Shown here piece by piece: positions 56,338 through 64,000 of a DNA stretch of 64,000 bases. The notes under the pieces were generated by a model, which was not told the DNA's origin, searched no databases, and saw nothing but the letters and a program-made list of their open reading frames with translations. Positions within the stretch are counted from its first letter, which is position 1, and each line of letters begins with the position of its first letter. This stretch comes from Shimia abyssi (GTDB lineage Bacteria > Pseudomonadota > Alphaproteobacteria > Rhodobacterales > Rhodobacteraceae): positions 372,001 to 436,000 of the forward strand of contig NZ_PYGJ01000002.1 of the NCBI RefSeq assembly GCF_003014475.1, read 5' to 3'. Made by a program: the position numbers and the translations under genes.

Positions 56338-57519
56338 TTATCCGTAAATGCAGTCGCGCAACGTTGTCAGCGCGTCTGCCACTTCGGCTTTTGGGGCCAG
56401 CAAAGCGACCCGAATATACTTTTTACCGGGGTTTTTCCCGTCTACATCGCGGCTCAGATAGGCTCCAGGCAACACCCGAATACCTGTCTCTGTCCACGCT
56501 TTCACCGCAGCCGCCTCGCCGTTTTCAACTGGCAACCACAAAAAGAACCCGCCACTCGGGCTAACATAGCCTGGCAAATCCTTGAAAATCTCGTCCGCAA
56601 GATCAAATTTCTCGCGATACATGCGGCGGTTCTCTTCCACATGCGCCTCATCCGCCCAAACCTCTTGCGCAGCTCGCTGCAACGGCAACGGCAGCGGCGT
56701 GCCCGCATAGGTGCGCAACTGGCGAATTTCGCGCATGTTTTCGGCACCTGTGGCCACAAAGCCAGACCGCAGCCCCGGCAGGTTGGACCGCTTGGACAAC
56801 GAATGAAAAATCACAACGCGATTGGGGTCGGCCCCCATCTCGTGTGCCACCTCTATCGCCCCAATAGGCGGCGTGTCGCGGTAGATTTCGCAATAACACT
56901 CGTCCGCAAAAATCCGGAAATCGTGTTTCTCGGCCAGCCCGATCAACTCGCGCCAATAGGCCCGATCCGCCACCGCACCCTGCGGGTTCGCGGGTGAACA
57001 GAAATACACAATCGCCGTCTGATCCAGCACCTCTGCGCTCAATCCGGCAAAATTCGGCAGGAATCCTGTGCTCTCATCGGCGGAAACAAATACCGGCTTT
57101 GCCCCCACCGCCGTCGCCGCCACGGCATAAACCGGATAAAACGGGTTTGGCGTCAATACCAACGGCTGCTCGCCATTCTTGGTCTCAGGGCACAGCGCCA
57201 TGGCCGCATTATACAGCCCCTCACGCGTGCCATTCAGCGCCATAATCTGCGATTCAGGGTCCATCTCCACGCTATAACGGCGCTTGATCCAGTCCGAAAT
57301 CGCCTGCAATAACTCGCTCGCACCTTCATTTGGCGGATACTTGTTGAACCCGGCTGCCTCGCGCGCGATCACATCCGTCACCCATACCGGAAACGGGTGC
57401 TTCGGTTCGCCAATCGTCATGTGCACCACCGCACCGCCCGGCTCAAGATGGTCGAGCAACGCCCGCAAACGCGGAAACGCATAGGCCGGTAGGTTCGAGA
57501 ACCGCTCGGGGAAATTCAT
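56338..57519 (-). CDS. Class I/II aminotransferase (DapC/AspC-like)
   Basis: A 393-residue PLP aminotransferase. The PLP lysine lies in FHSLSKRSNLPGLRSGF near residue 240; NPFYPVYAVAATAVGA, FCSPANPQGAVADRAYW and SPSGGFFLWLPVENGEAA fit the succinyldiaminopimelate aminotransferase (DapC) and related branch. DapC makes the lysine/peptidoglycan intermediate N-succinyl-LL-diaminopimelate, but AspC-like specificities also occur, so no symbol is given. It lies 18 bases upstream of ftsK on the same strand. Confidence 0.87.
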   Translation of the reverse strand: MNFPERFSNLPAYAFPRLRALLDHLEPGGAVVHMTIGEPKHPFPVWVTDVIAREAAGFNKYPPNEGASELLQAISDWIKRRYSVEMDPESQIMALNGTREGLYNAAMALCPETKNGEQPLVLTPNPFYPVYAVAATAVGAKPVFVSADESTGFLPNFAGLSAEVLDQTAIVYFCSPANPQGAVADRAYWRELIGLAEKHDFRIFADECYCEIYRDTPPIGAIEVAHEMGADPNRVVIFHSLSKRSNLPGLRSGFVATGAENMREIRQLRTYAGTPLPLPLQRAAQEVWADEAHVEENRRMYREKFDLADEIFKDLPGYVSPSGGFFLWLPVENGEAAAVKAWTETGIRVLPGAYLSRDVDGKNPGKKYIRVALLAPKAEVADALTTLRDCIYG

Positions 57520-57694
57520 TACAATACTGCCTCAGCTTCGGGATCATTACGCCCCGTTTGCAACCAAACTACCCAAGCCCCGGGCGTTCGTCCAGAAAAA
57601 TGCCGTCAATTCGACCACTTGTGGCCCTCGCGCCACCCCTGCCAAAAAACATGGCCAACACGCCCCTTTGGCCTCCAAGCCCGCCCCATATTTT

Positions 57695-57753
57695 CCTTGC
57701 GCCAAATAATATTCCGAGGAATCGCAGAGCGCTGCGATGGGGCAGCGCACCTC
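57695..57753 (+). repeat. Dispersed intergenic hairpin repeat, copy D (diverged)
   Basis: CCTTGCGCCAAATAATATTC then CGAGGAATCGCAG, hairpin GCAGAGCGCTGC and a diverged GGGGCAGCGCACCTC in place of the G/C palindrome. It matches the other five copies at the head and the AATCG-hairpin-GGGGCAGCGC part. The 293-base gap (57520-57812) between the amidase and the aminotransferase genes contains no gene I accept besides this repeat. Confidence 0.6.
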
Positions 57754-57812
57754 TTTTTTGCCCAAACACCCAACAACGACAGGTCTCTGAACCACGATCT
57801 GACACAGCCAAA

Positions 57813-59141
57813 CTACGCCAAAACCGCTTCAGCCGCTGACGCCACCCGCAACAACCGTTCCTCACCCATGGGTAGCCCCTGAATTGTCAATCCACAGCTC
57901 GGCACCCCCGTGGGTAGGCTCACACCACATGATCCCAGCAAATTCCCGATCCGCGTATTGCGCAGCGCTAACAAGTTCTCCGTCACATAATACTCGTGAT
58001 CGGCCATCAACCGCTGCGAATCCGGCGGCAATATCGGCGAGGTTGGCATGACCACTGCGTCATACTGCGTAACCCGCGCATTCCATCGGGCACGCAGCTC
58101 GCGCAATCTGTTCCATCCGGCGACAAAGTCTGGTCCCGTAAAGAGGGCGCCGGCCCGAAACCGATCTAAAATCTGATCAAACATCAAATCCGGCGCGGCC
58201 TCGATCTCATCACGCCACTCTCCATAAGCCTCTGATGTATAGAGCACTCCGGTCATTTCCATCGCCTGCGCCACTTCTGGTGCGCGAATCAGATGCACTT
58301 CGGCCCCGGCCTCGCTCAGCTTGGTCACAGCCGCCTCAAATCCCGCCAACGGCCCGTCACGCACCGCGTCCAATGCCACTGTCTCCAGCACCGCGAACCG
58401 CATCCCCCGCACATCTGCACCTCGCAGATCCGGCGCGCGCCCGCCCTCTAACGCGGCCAACATCAAAGCAGCGTCTTCTACGGTGCGGCACAAAGGCCCC
58501 ACCGTGTCAAAACTCCGACATAACGGCACGGCCCCCTCACATGAAACGCGCCCCGCCGTGGTTTTTAAGCCCACAAGGTCGTTCCACGCCGACGGAATGC
58601 GTACCGATCCGCCTGTGTCCGAGCCAATCCCAACAGCCGCCAACCCAAACGCCACCGACGCCGCCGCCCCGGAGGACGAACCTCCCGGCACTGCGCGCGG
58701 GTCATTCACACAGGGCGGTGTCGCCGTCACCGGGTTCAACCCCAGCCCCGAGAACGCCAGTTCCGACATGTGCGTCTTGCCCAGACACACCAGCCCTAGC
58801 GCAGTGGCATTTCGCAACACTTCCGCATCCTGCCCCGGTACTCGATCCTTCAACAAAGCCGACCCCGCCTCGGTCTCCACCCCAGCTGTATCAAACAAAT
58901 CCTTCCAGCTGACGGGCACACCGTCCAGAGGCGAAAGTCGCATGCCCGCACGCGCGCGTTCCGCCGCCGCTTCTGCCTCGGCAATGGCCCGTTCATGTGT
59001 CACCCGAGCGTAGATCCGGTCACGATGATCATGGCTGTCAATCGCCCCAAGAAAGGCTTGCGTCAGAGCCACCGGGTCAATGGAACCATCCCCGATACCA
59101 CGCCCCAGATCCGCCGCGCTCATCTCCAGCCATTCAAACAT
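57813..59141 (-). CDS. Amidase (amidase signature family)
   Basis: A 442-residue amidase-signature hydrolase. The Ser-Ser-Lys triad is visible: Lys in VSWKDLFDTAGVE near residue 80, Ser in VPGGSSSGAAASVAFG near 153 and Ser in GIGSDTGGSVRIPSAW near 177. Substrate unknown; relatives include allophanate hydrolase, aryl acylamidase and GatA-like proteins. The ATG at 59141 with AAAGGG fits better than 59162. Divergent from the hydroxylase gene with 86 bases between starts. Confidence 0.9.
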   Translation of the reverse strand: MFEWLEMSAADLGRGIGDGSIDPVALTQAFLGAIDSHDHRDRIYARVTHERAIAEAEAAAERARAGMRLSPLDGVPVSWKDLFDTAGVETEAGSALLKDRVPGQDAEVLRNATALGLVCLGKTHMSELAFSGLGLNPVTATPPCVNDPRAVPGGSSSGAAASVAFGLAAVGIGSDTGGSVRIPSAWNDLVGLKTTAGRVSCEGAVPLCRSFDTVGPLCRTVEDAALMLAALEGGRAPDLRGADVRGMRFAVLETVALDAVRDGPLAGFEAAVTKLSEAGAEVHLIRAPEVAQAMEMTGVLYTSEAYGEWRDEIEAAPDLMFDQILDRFRAGALFTGPDFVAGWNRLRELRARWNARVTQYDAVVMPTSPILPPDSQRLMADHEYYVTENLLALRNTRIGNLLGSCGVSLPTGVPSCGLTIQGLPMGEERLLRVASAAEAVLA

Positions 59142-59227
59142 CGCACATCCCTTTGCCATCACGTGAAATCAACGGTAGCGACGTAGATGCACATGGACAA
59201 TCCCACAGCTGTGCCCATATTAGCCGC

Positions 59228-60442
59228 ATGACCTATGACAGCGACATATTGATCGCAGGTGGCGGCCTCAATGGTCCAGCCCTTGCACTGGCCCTCGCCC
59301 AATCGGGCCTTCACGTTACCGTGGTTGACGCGCGCTCCTCCCCCACCCGTGCCGGCGACAACTTTGACGGCCGCGGCTATGCGCTGGCTCTTGCATCCCA
59401 ACGTCTGCTGAATGCCATCGGTGTCTGGGAAAATATCGTGGGAAACGCCCAGCCCTTACTGGAAATCAAGGTCACTGATGGCCACGCAGGCCAAGGTCCC
59501 GCGCCCTTTTTCCTGCATTTTGATCATGGCGAGATCGAAGAAGGCCCGATGGGCTACATGGTCGAAGACCGCCACCTCTATCGCGCCTTCCTCGCCGCCA
59601 TGCGAAGCGAAAAACGCATCACCCTGCTCTCAGAAACCAGCGTGACTGATCAATCCGTTGATGCCTCCGGTGTCACCGTTACCCTGTCGACCGGCAAAAC
59701 TCATCGTGCACGCCTATTGGTCGGCTGCGATGGCCGCGCCAGCGGAGTTGCCAAACGTGCAGGGATCCACCGCACGGGTTGGGGCTACGGTCAAACCGCA
59801 TTGGTCTGTGCCATTGCACACGAACGCCCCCATAATGGCACCGCGCATCAGTTCTTCATGCCCCCCGGTCCTCTGGCCATCCTACCTTTGCCCGGCAACA
59901 TGTCTTCCATCGTCTGGTCCGAAACCGACGAAAATGCCGCTGCAATAAATGCTCTACCCGACGAAGACTACATGCAAGTCCTGCGCCCGCGCTTCGGTGA
60001 CTTCCTCGGTGATATCCAACTCGTCGGCAACCGCTTCACCTACCCGCTCAGCCTATCGCTAGCCAATCACTTCGTGGCCGACCATATCGCATTGGTCGGA
60101 GACGCCGCCCACGGTATGCACCCCATTGCGGGTCAGGGCCTCAATGCCGGTCTGCGCGACGTCGCCGCCTTGGCAGACGTCCTGCACGAAGCCCGCAAAC
60201 GCGGCGAGGATATCGCCTCAATTCAGGTGCTTGAACGCTATCAAGAATGGCGCCGCTTCGACACTAACGCTCTTGTGGCGGCCACGGACCTTACCAACAA
60301 ATTGTTTTCCAACGACAATCCAATTCTCCGCGCTGCGCGCGATATAGGCATGGGGCTAGTCAATGCCACCCCAACCCTGCGCCGCACATTCATGCGCGAA
60401 GCCGCCGGCCTCTCAGGCAACCTCCCCACGCTTATGCGTTAA
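59228..60442 (+). CDS. UbiH/UbiF/COQ6-family FAD-dependent monooxygenase
   Basis: A 404-residue flavoprotein monooxygenase for aromatic-ring hydroxylation in ubiquinone biosynthesis. FAD motifs: LIAGGGLNGPALALALAQ at the N-terminus, the DG piece LVGCDGRASGVAKRAG near residue 165 and the late LVGDAAHGMHPIAGQGLNAG near 288, the UbiH-type signature. MGYMVEDRHLYRAFLAAM and LVGNRFTYPLSLSLA support the family. The specific ring position (C5, C6 or C1) is not resolved. ATG at 59228. Confidence 0.92.
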   Translation: MTYDSDILIAGGGLNGPALALALAQSGLHVTVVDARSSPTRAGDNFDGRGYALALASQRLLNAIGVWENIVGNAQPLLEIKVTDGHAGQGPAPFFLHFDHGEIEEGPMGYMVEDRHLYRAFLAAMRSEKRITLLSETSVTDQSVDASGVTVTLSTGKTHRARLLVGCDGRASGVAKRAGIHRTGWGYGQTALVCAIAHERPHNGTAHQFFMPPGPLAILPLPGNMSSIVWSETDENAAAINALPDEDYMQVLRPRFGDFLGDIQLVGNRFTYPLSLSLANHFVADHIALVGDAAHGMHPIAGQGLNAGLRDVAALADVLHEARKRGEDIASIQVLERYQEWRRFDTNALVAATDLTNKLFSNDNPILRAARDIGMGLVNATPTLRRTFMREAAGLSGNLPTLMR

Positions 60443-60479
60443 AAAATAACAACCCGGCCAATACGACCCACACGCTCTT

Positions 60480-60541
60480 CATCTTGCCAGAAAATACTTT
60501 GGGGTGAATTGGGCTTTCGGCCCAAGAGGGGCAACGCCCCT
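60480..60541 (+). repeat. Dispersed intergenic hairpin repeat, copy E
   Basis: CATCTTGCCAGAAAATACTT then TGGGGTGAATT, hairpin GGGCTTTCGGCCC and the palindrome AGGGGCAACGCCCCT. It lies between the convergent hydroxylase and Trm112-family genes, where it could act as a bidirectional transcript end. Confidence 0.75.
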
Positions 60542-60548
60542 CAATCCT

Positions 60549-60731
60549 TCACTCCAGAACCCGAGCCTCATCGATCAACATCACCGGGATTCCATTGCGA
60601 ATGGGAAAAGCCAGCGCGGCCGCCTTTGACACCAGCTCCTGCGCTTCCGGCTCATACACTAGCGTGGTGCGCGTCTGCGGACAGATCAGCGCCTCCAACA
60701 TGCGGCGATCAAACTCAACTTCCGCCTTCAT
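60549..60731 (-). CDS. Trm112 family zinc-ribbon-like protein
   Basis: A 60-residue Trm112/YcaR-family protein: [40 protein letters not shown]. Only one Cys of the usual zinc-ribbon set is seen, as in other bacterial members. Function in bacteria is not established; eukaryotic Trm112 activates methyltransferases. Overlaps the start of the LON-domain gene by 4 bases. Confidence 0.88.
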   Translation of the reverse strand: MKAEVEFDRRMLEALICPQTRTTLVYEPEAQELVSKAAALAFPIRNGIPVMLIDEARVLE

Positions 60732-61372
60732 TGCATCAAATCCTCTCCGGCCCCGCCACGCAAGGCAAACTCAATTAACGTCACCAAGGTTTCGCGCCGC
60801 GTTGCCAGCGACGGCGCTTCCAAGAGCGCCTGCTTGTCCTCTGCGTCGAGCTCCAAAAGCATTGATAACGAGTTTATCAACAACTCGTCACTCGCTTCCT
60901 TCAAGGTGTCCCAATCGGTCGACAAATCCAAAGTGTCAAAATAGCGCTGCAACAGCCCCATAAACGCCGCCCGGTCAAACCCAGGATCCTTCTCCGCCGG
61001 TCCGAGATCGCGCACAAATCCGTCCCAGCTCACATCGCAACGCCGATAGGGCGTAAACCCTTCAACCTCACGCAAAATCCGAAACCGCGAAACGCCGGAC
61101 AACGTCACCAGATACCGGTTATCCTCCGTTTCGGAAAACTGCGTTATCCGCCCCATACAGCCGATTGTGTGGAGCCCCAAACCTTCGCGCCCCGGCACCT
61201 CGTTTGGTTGCACCATGCCTATCACCCGCTGGCCGGATTTCAATGCGTCATCCAGCATTGCCAGATAACGCGGTTCAAATATGTGCAAAGGAAGCCGCGC
61301 CCGCGGCAGAAGAAGTGCCCCCGGCAATGGAAACACCGCCAATGTCTGCGGCAATTCAGAAGCTTTGATCAT
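60728..61372 (-). CDS. LON peptidase substrate-binding (N-terminal) domain protein
   Basis: A 214-residue protein with the Lon N-terminal (LAN/PUA-like) domain only and no ATPase or protease: [60 protein letters not shown] and [19 protein letters not shown]. Its role is unknown; it often sits next to Trm112 and a thioredoxin-TPR gene in Rhodobacterales, as here. Probably recognises proteins or peptides. Confidence 0.9.
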   Translation of the reverse strand: MIKASELPQTLAVFPLPGALLLPRARLPLHIFEPRYLAMLDDALKSGQRVIGMVQPNEVPGREGLGLHTIGCMGRITQFSETEDNRYLVTLSGVSRFRILREVEGFTPYRRCDVSWDGFVRDLGPAEKDPGFDRAAFMGLLQRYFDTLDLSTDWDTLKEASDELLINSLSMLLELDAEDKQALLEAPSLATRRETLVTLIEFALRGGAGEDLMQ

Positions 61373-61398
61373 GACCCAGCCTAGCGCGATTTGACCGA

Positions 61399-62328
61399 TC
61401 AGGCAAAGATCATCGAACTCAGCTTACGACGTCCATTAAGGACAACCGGATCATTCGCTGGAAGCGCATCAAAAATTGTAAACAACTGTGTCTTAGCTGC
61501 GCCGTCATTCCACTCACGATCACGTCGGAACAGCTCAAGCAACTCTGCCACAGCGGCCTCAACTTCACCCGCAGCATGCAACGCTTGCGCCAAATCCAAC
61601 CGCGCTTCGTGGTTGCCCGGATCGGCATCGACCGCTGCACGCAGCTCAGCTACTGGCCCCGCGTTCTCCGCCTGCCGCGCCAGCTCCAACTGAGCATAAG
61701 CCGCTTCAATCTCCGGCGCATCGGAAAATTCTGCTGGCGTACCATTCAGCACCGCCTCAGCCTGATCCAATGCTCCCATAGCGATATTAGCACGAGCCAA
61801 ACCACCAAAGGCCGCAACGATGGTCTGATCTTGCTCGATGATCGCCGCGAATGTCTCGCCTGCGCTCTCTGCGTCACCCTCGGACAGCATTTCTTCCGCC
61901 GCAGTCAGCGCATCGTCCAGCCCATTATCCGGAGCCGCACCGCCACCGGCCTCGATCACACGTGTTACAAAGGCGTCAATCTCACTCGGCGGCAATGCAC
62001 CCTGAAACCCGTCAACCGGCTGACCCTGCCAAAAGGCATAAACGGTTGGAATGGACTGTACACGCATCTGCCCGGCAATGGCCTGGTTTTCATCCACGTT
62101 GATCTTGGCCATCTTCACGGCCCCACCGGCTGCCGTCACCGCCGCCTCCAGCGCCGGACCAAGCGTTTTGCACGGGCCACACCACGGCGCCCAGAAATCC
62201 ACGATCACCGGCACGGTCATCGACGCGTCGACAACTTCGGTCATAAATGTTGCTTCGCTGACTTCCTTGATCAGATCGCCTGCCGATGCCCCGGCCTGCG
62301 CCGCGTCGCCTTGTCCCAGTTCAAGCAT
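61399..62328 (-). CDS. Thioredoxin-TPR co-chaperone (YbbN/CnoX-like)
   Basis: A 309-residue protein. Residues about 25-125 form a thioredoxin domain with WCPGC-type active site (VIVDFWAPWCGPCKTLGPAL, Cys-Gly-Pro-Cys). Residues about 135-309 form TPR-like helices (AAEEMLSEGDAESAGETFAA, HAAGEVEAAVAELLELFRRD). CnoX/YbbN holds oxidised proteins for GroEL. It retains the CGPC pair, unlike E. coli YbbN (SxxC), as in other Alphaproteobacteria. 26 bases separate it from the LON-domain gene, same strand. Confidence 0.9.
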   Translation of the reverse strand: MLELGQGDAAQAGASAGDLIKEVSEATFMTEVVDASMTVPVIVDFWAPWCGPCKTLGPALEAAVTAAGGAVKMAKINVDENQAIAGQMRVQSIPTVYAFWQGQPVDGFQGALPPSEIDAFVTRVIEAGGGAAPDNGLDDALTAAEEMLSEGDAESAGETFAAIIEQDQTIVAAFGGLARANIAMGALDQAEAVLNGTPAEFSDAPEIEAAYAQLELARQAENAGPVAELRAAVDADPGNHEARLDLAQALHAAGEVEAAVAELLELFRRDREWNDGAAKTQLFTIFDALPANDPVVLNGRRKLSSMIFA

Positions 62329-62467
62329 TTTTCAGCTCCTCAAATCCATTTCTTGCGCACTATATGTGCCTTCCGCGTTCAGAATGAAAGCCTCGATTCC
62401 CGCTAACAATCCCGCAAAATATCAATCCAATCGCAATCTTCGCGCAGTCCCGCAACAGGCACAAGCT

Positions 62468-63256
62468 TCACAAATCAAACGATGCAAACACCGGCGCATG
62501 ATCGCTTGGCTTTTCCCAGCCCCGTGCTGCACGCAAAACACGGCTCGAATGACCGGCATTCGAGATATCCGGCGTCGCCCAGACGTGATCCAACCGCCGC
62601 CCCTTGTCAGCCGCGTCCCAATCCCGCGCACGATAACTCCACCAACTATAAAGCTGCCCTTCGGGGATATCCTGCCGCGTAATGTCGATCCACCCCCCGG
62701 CCTCTTGCGTCTCTGCCAGATGCTGCACTTCGATAGGCGTATGGCTCACCACCTTCAATAGCTGCTTGTGGTTCCAAACGTCATCTTCGCGCGGCGCAAT
62801 ATTAAGATCACCCACCAGAATAGACTTTTCCGGGCGCTCGGCGCTGAACCAATCGCGCATCTCAGTCAGATAATCGAGCTTTTGGCCAAACTTCTCATTC
62901 ACCTCGCGATCCGGTTTGTCACCGCCCGCGGGCACATAGAAATTATGTACCGTCACACCATTCTCCAGCCTTCCAGCCACGTGACGTGCATGGCCCAACC
63001 CTGCAAAATCCTTATCACCAACATCTTCAATTGGCATCTTTGAGAAGATCGCAACACCATTATAACCCTTCTGCCCGCGCGCAATCACATGGGTATAGCC
63101 AAGTGCGGCGAAGCCTTCGGTTGGAATCTTTTCCACCGGACTCTTGCACTCCTGTAGGCACAGCACATCCGGAGCTTCTTCTTCCAGCAATTTCAAAACG
63201 ATAGGCTCGCGAAGTCGCACCGAGTTGATGTTCCATGTGGCCAGCGTAAACGACAT
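62468..63256 (-). CDS. xthA: Exodeoxyribonuclease III / AP endonuclease
   Basis: A 262-residue base-excision-repair nuclease. Key pieces: TLATWNINSVRLREP, DVLCLQECKSPVEK with the metal Glu, VGDLNIAPREDDVWN with Asp and Asn, RRLDHVWATPDIS and SDHAPVFASFDL with the catalytic Asp-His. Full length. It follows the thioredoxin-TPR gene by 139 bases on the same strand; this gap shows no gene. Confidence 0.95.
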   Translation of the reverse strand: MSFTLATWNINSVRLREPIVLKLLEEEAPDVLCLQECKSPVEKIPTEGFAALGYTHVIARGQKGYNGVAIFSKMPIEDVGDKDFAGLGHARHVAGRLENGVTVHNFYVPAGGDKPDREVNEKFGQKLDYLTEMRDWFSAERPEKSILVGDLNIAPREDDVWNHKQLLKVVSHTPIEVQHLAETQEAGGWIDITRQDIPEGQLYSWWSYRARDWDAADKGRRLDHVWATPDISNAGHSSRVLRAARGWEKPSDHAPVFASFDL

Positions 63257-63447
63257 CTGCGCGTCCCCTCAAATCCCAAATTTGCTGCACCCTAACCCGC
63301 TCTAGGGGAACTTGCCATCCATTAAGGCACCAAGAATTGCCTCGCCACTGCACCAATTTGACTCGCGACACGGGTACAAAACTCTGCCTGCTGCAAAGGG
63401 CCAGAACCCATCACGCCTTTACCCTGCATAACTAGAGCCCACCACTT

Positions 63448-63477
63448 CCCTTCGCCCAAATTACTCTGGGGTGAATG
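63448..63477 (+). repeat. Dispersed intergenic hairpin repeat, copy F (head only)
   Basis: CTTCGCCCAAATTACTCTGG followed by GGTGAATG matches the head and first G-run of copy E (TTGCCAGAAAATACTTTGGG) with several changes. The hairpin half is missing. It lies in a 452-base stretch (63257-63708) that otherwise holds the candidate small RNA. Confidence 0.5.
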
Positions 63478-63522
63478 TCCGATTTTCAACAGAGCGACAA
63501 TGCGCCTACCTCCCGCGACCAC

Positions 63523-63638
63523 AAAAAAAAACCGGGCACAAGGCCCGGGCAAGTCCAACAGGGAGGTACATGTCATTACCCGGACATGCACGGGATCCGT
63601 CTTTGAAGCATATAAGATGTCGCTCATATGCTTCTTTG
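63523..63638 (-). ncRNA. Candidate small RNA with CCUCCC motif and Rho-independent terminator
   Basis: On the minus strand a promoter-like TTGACT-17-TTTGAT (63673-63645) precedes an RNA of about 115 bases. It has a perfect 9-bp hairpin GAAGCATAT/ATATGCTTC (63634-63605), a 6-bp hairpin CATGTC/GACATG (63588-63569), an unpaired stretch ACCUCCCUGUUGG, then a terminator: CCGGGC/GCCCGG with a 5-base loop and nine U. The CCUCCC run is complementary to Shine-Dalgarno sites, as in several alphaproteobacterial small RNAs. No open frame covers it well. It could also be a processed 3' tail of the response-regulator transcript. Confidence 0.5.
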
Positions 63639-63708
63639 ACTCATATCAAAAAACTGCCTTTCGCGCCAGTCAACCAGTCACCGCAGGGTTGCAACTGCGA
63701 CTTTCCAG

Positions 63709-64000
63709 TCACGCGACGAGCCGATAGCCACCGCTTTCCGTAATGAGCAAACGCGCATTTGACGGGTCGGGTTCGATCTTCTGGCGCAGGCGATAGATAT
63801 GCGTTTCCAGCGTGTGTGTCGTCACTCCTGCATTGTATCCCCAGACTTCATGCAACAACACATCGCGCGCCACTACACCATCTGTCGAACGGTACAAGAA
63901 TTTGAGAATATTGGTTTCTTTCTCGGTTAGTCGGATCTTGCGCTCTTCTTCAGTGATCAACATTTTCATGCTCGGCTTGAACGTATATGGGCCGAGCTGG
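63709..64000 (-). CDS. OmpR-family response regulator, C-terminal part only
   Basis: The window ends inside this gene; 96 codons are visible, starting QLGPYTFKPSMKML. They form the OmpR/PhoB-type winged-helix DNA-binding domain: IRLTEKETNILKFLYRSTDG, VVARDVLLHEVWGYN, TTHTLETHIYRLRQKIEPD and LLITESGGYRLVA. The receiver domain with its phosphorylated Asp lies to the right. The sensor partner is not in the window. The candidate small RNA follows 71 bases after the stop. Confidence 0.93.
   Translation of the reverse strand, partial: QLGPYTFKPSMKMLITEEERKIRLTEKETNILKFLYRSTDGVVARDVLLHEVWGYNAGVTTHTLETHIYRLRQKIEPDPSNARLLITESGGYRLVA

Noticed and set aside
57547-57865. Two minus-strand open frames of 82 and 98 codons between the amidase and the aminotransferase genes
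   Set aside because: No good ribosome site, composition unlike neighbours, and one of them overlaps the amidase 3' end and the dispersed repeat.

Overview
The window looks like chromosome of a marine alphaproteobacterium of the order Rhodobacterales (Roseobacter group). This rests on gene content: tandem dimethylglycine/sarcosine dehydrogenase-type FAD-GcvT proteins, an XRE-cupin regulator, GFA proteins, DUF2189, an MlaA-MlaC pair and a GTG-started glnK followed by amtB. It also rests on the codon bias and on gene borders that often overlap by 4 bases (ATGA). No rRNA, tRNA, CRISPR array, prophage or intact insertion sequence was seen. The genus is not determined.

Layout. 0-5.2 kb: tail of an SbtA-like bicarbonate transporter, a LysR regulator, then leftward genes for an OmpA-family protein, an AhpD-like protein, a GNAT and a CinA-like protein, with sfsA diverging. 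5.3-12 kb: housekeeping and metabolic genes (map, DUF2189 membrane protein with a structured leader, HAD phosphatase, rsmD, peroxiredoxin, pterin dehydratase, COG3146 acyltransferase, glycerophosphodiesterase, RidA). 12-15 kb: a type I secretion pair whose ABC gene carries an in-frame ochre codon. 15-24.5 kb: mlaA-mlaC, ACT-domain protein, M19 dipeptidase, a PBP1A-type penicillin-binding protein, glnK-amtB, hemP with an unknown partner, and a two-domain lysozyme-inhibitor-like lipoprotein or periplasmic protein. 25-36.9 kb: a second gene broken by an in-frame ochre codon, an aromatic-type aminotransferase, a sulfurtransferase, smpB, a THUMP methyltransferase, a short dnaE2 with a LexA-like box, rluA, and rarD. 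37-46.2 kb: a degenerate REP-associated tyrosine transposase flanked by inverted REP hairpins, then an 8.6-kb leftward operon for methylated-glycine catabolism (XRE-cupin regulator, two GFA proteins, a LysE remnant, two FAD-GcvT dehydrogenases, a zinc-type reductase and a homocysteine methyltransferase) with a strong operator-like inverted repeat in front. 46.3-64 kb: free-Met-sulfoxide reductase, thiolase, an anti-sigma/anti-anti-sigma pair, ggt, hspQ, AEC transporter, lytic transglycosylase, lolA-ftsK-aminotransferase-amidase, ubiH-like hydroxylase, trm112/LON/ybbN-like genes, xthA, a candidate small RNA and the C-terminal half of an OmpR-type response regulator that runs off the right edge.

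The most unusual signals are: two genes each interrupted by a single TAA with the reading frame preserved; a RAYT lacking both catalytic motifs but still bracketed by REP hairpins; a family of six intergenic hairpin repeats with a conserved CATCTTGCC head; a 9-bp-closed structured leader that reaches the Shine-Dalgarno of the DUF2189 gene; and a probable CCUCCC-containing small RNA near the right edge. Functional assignments come from recognising family motifs by eye; no database search was possible.
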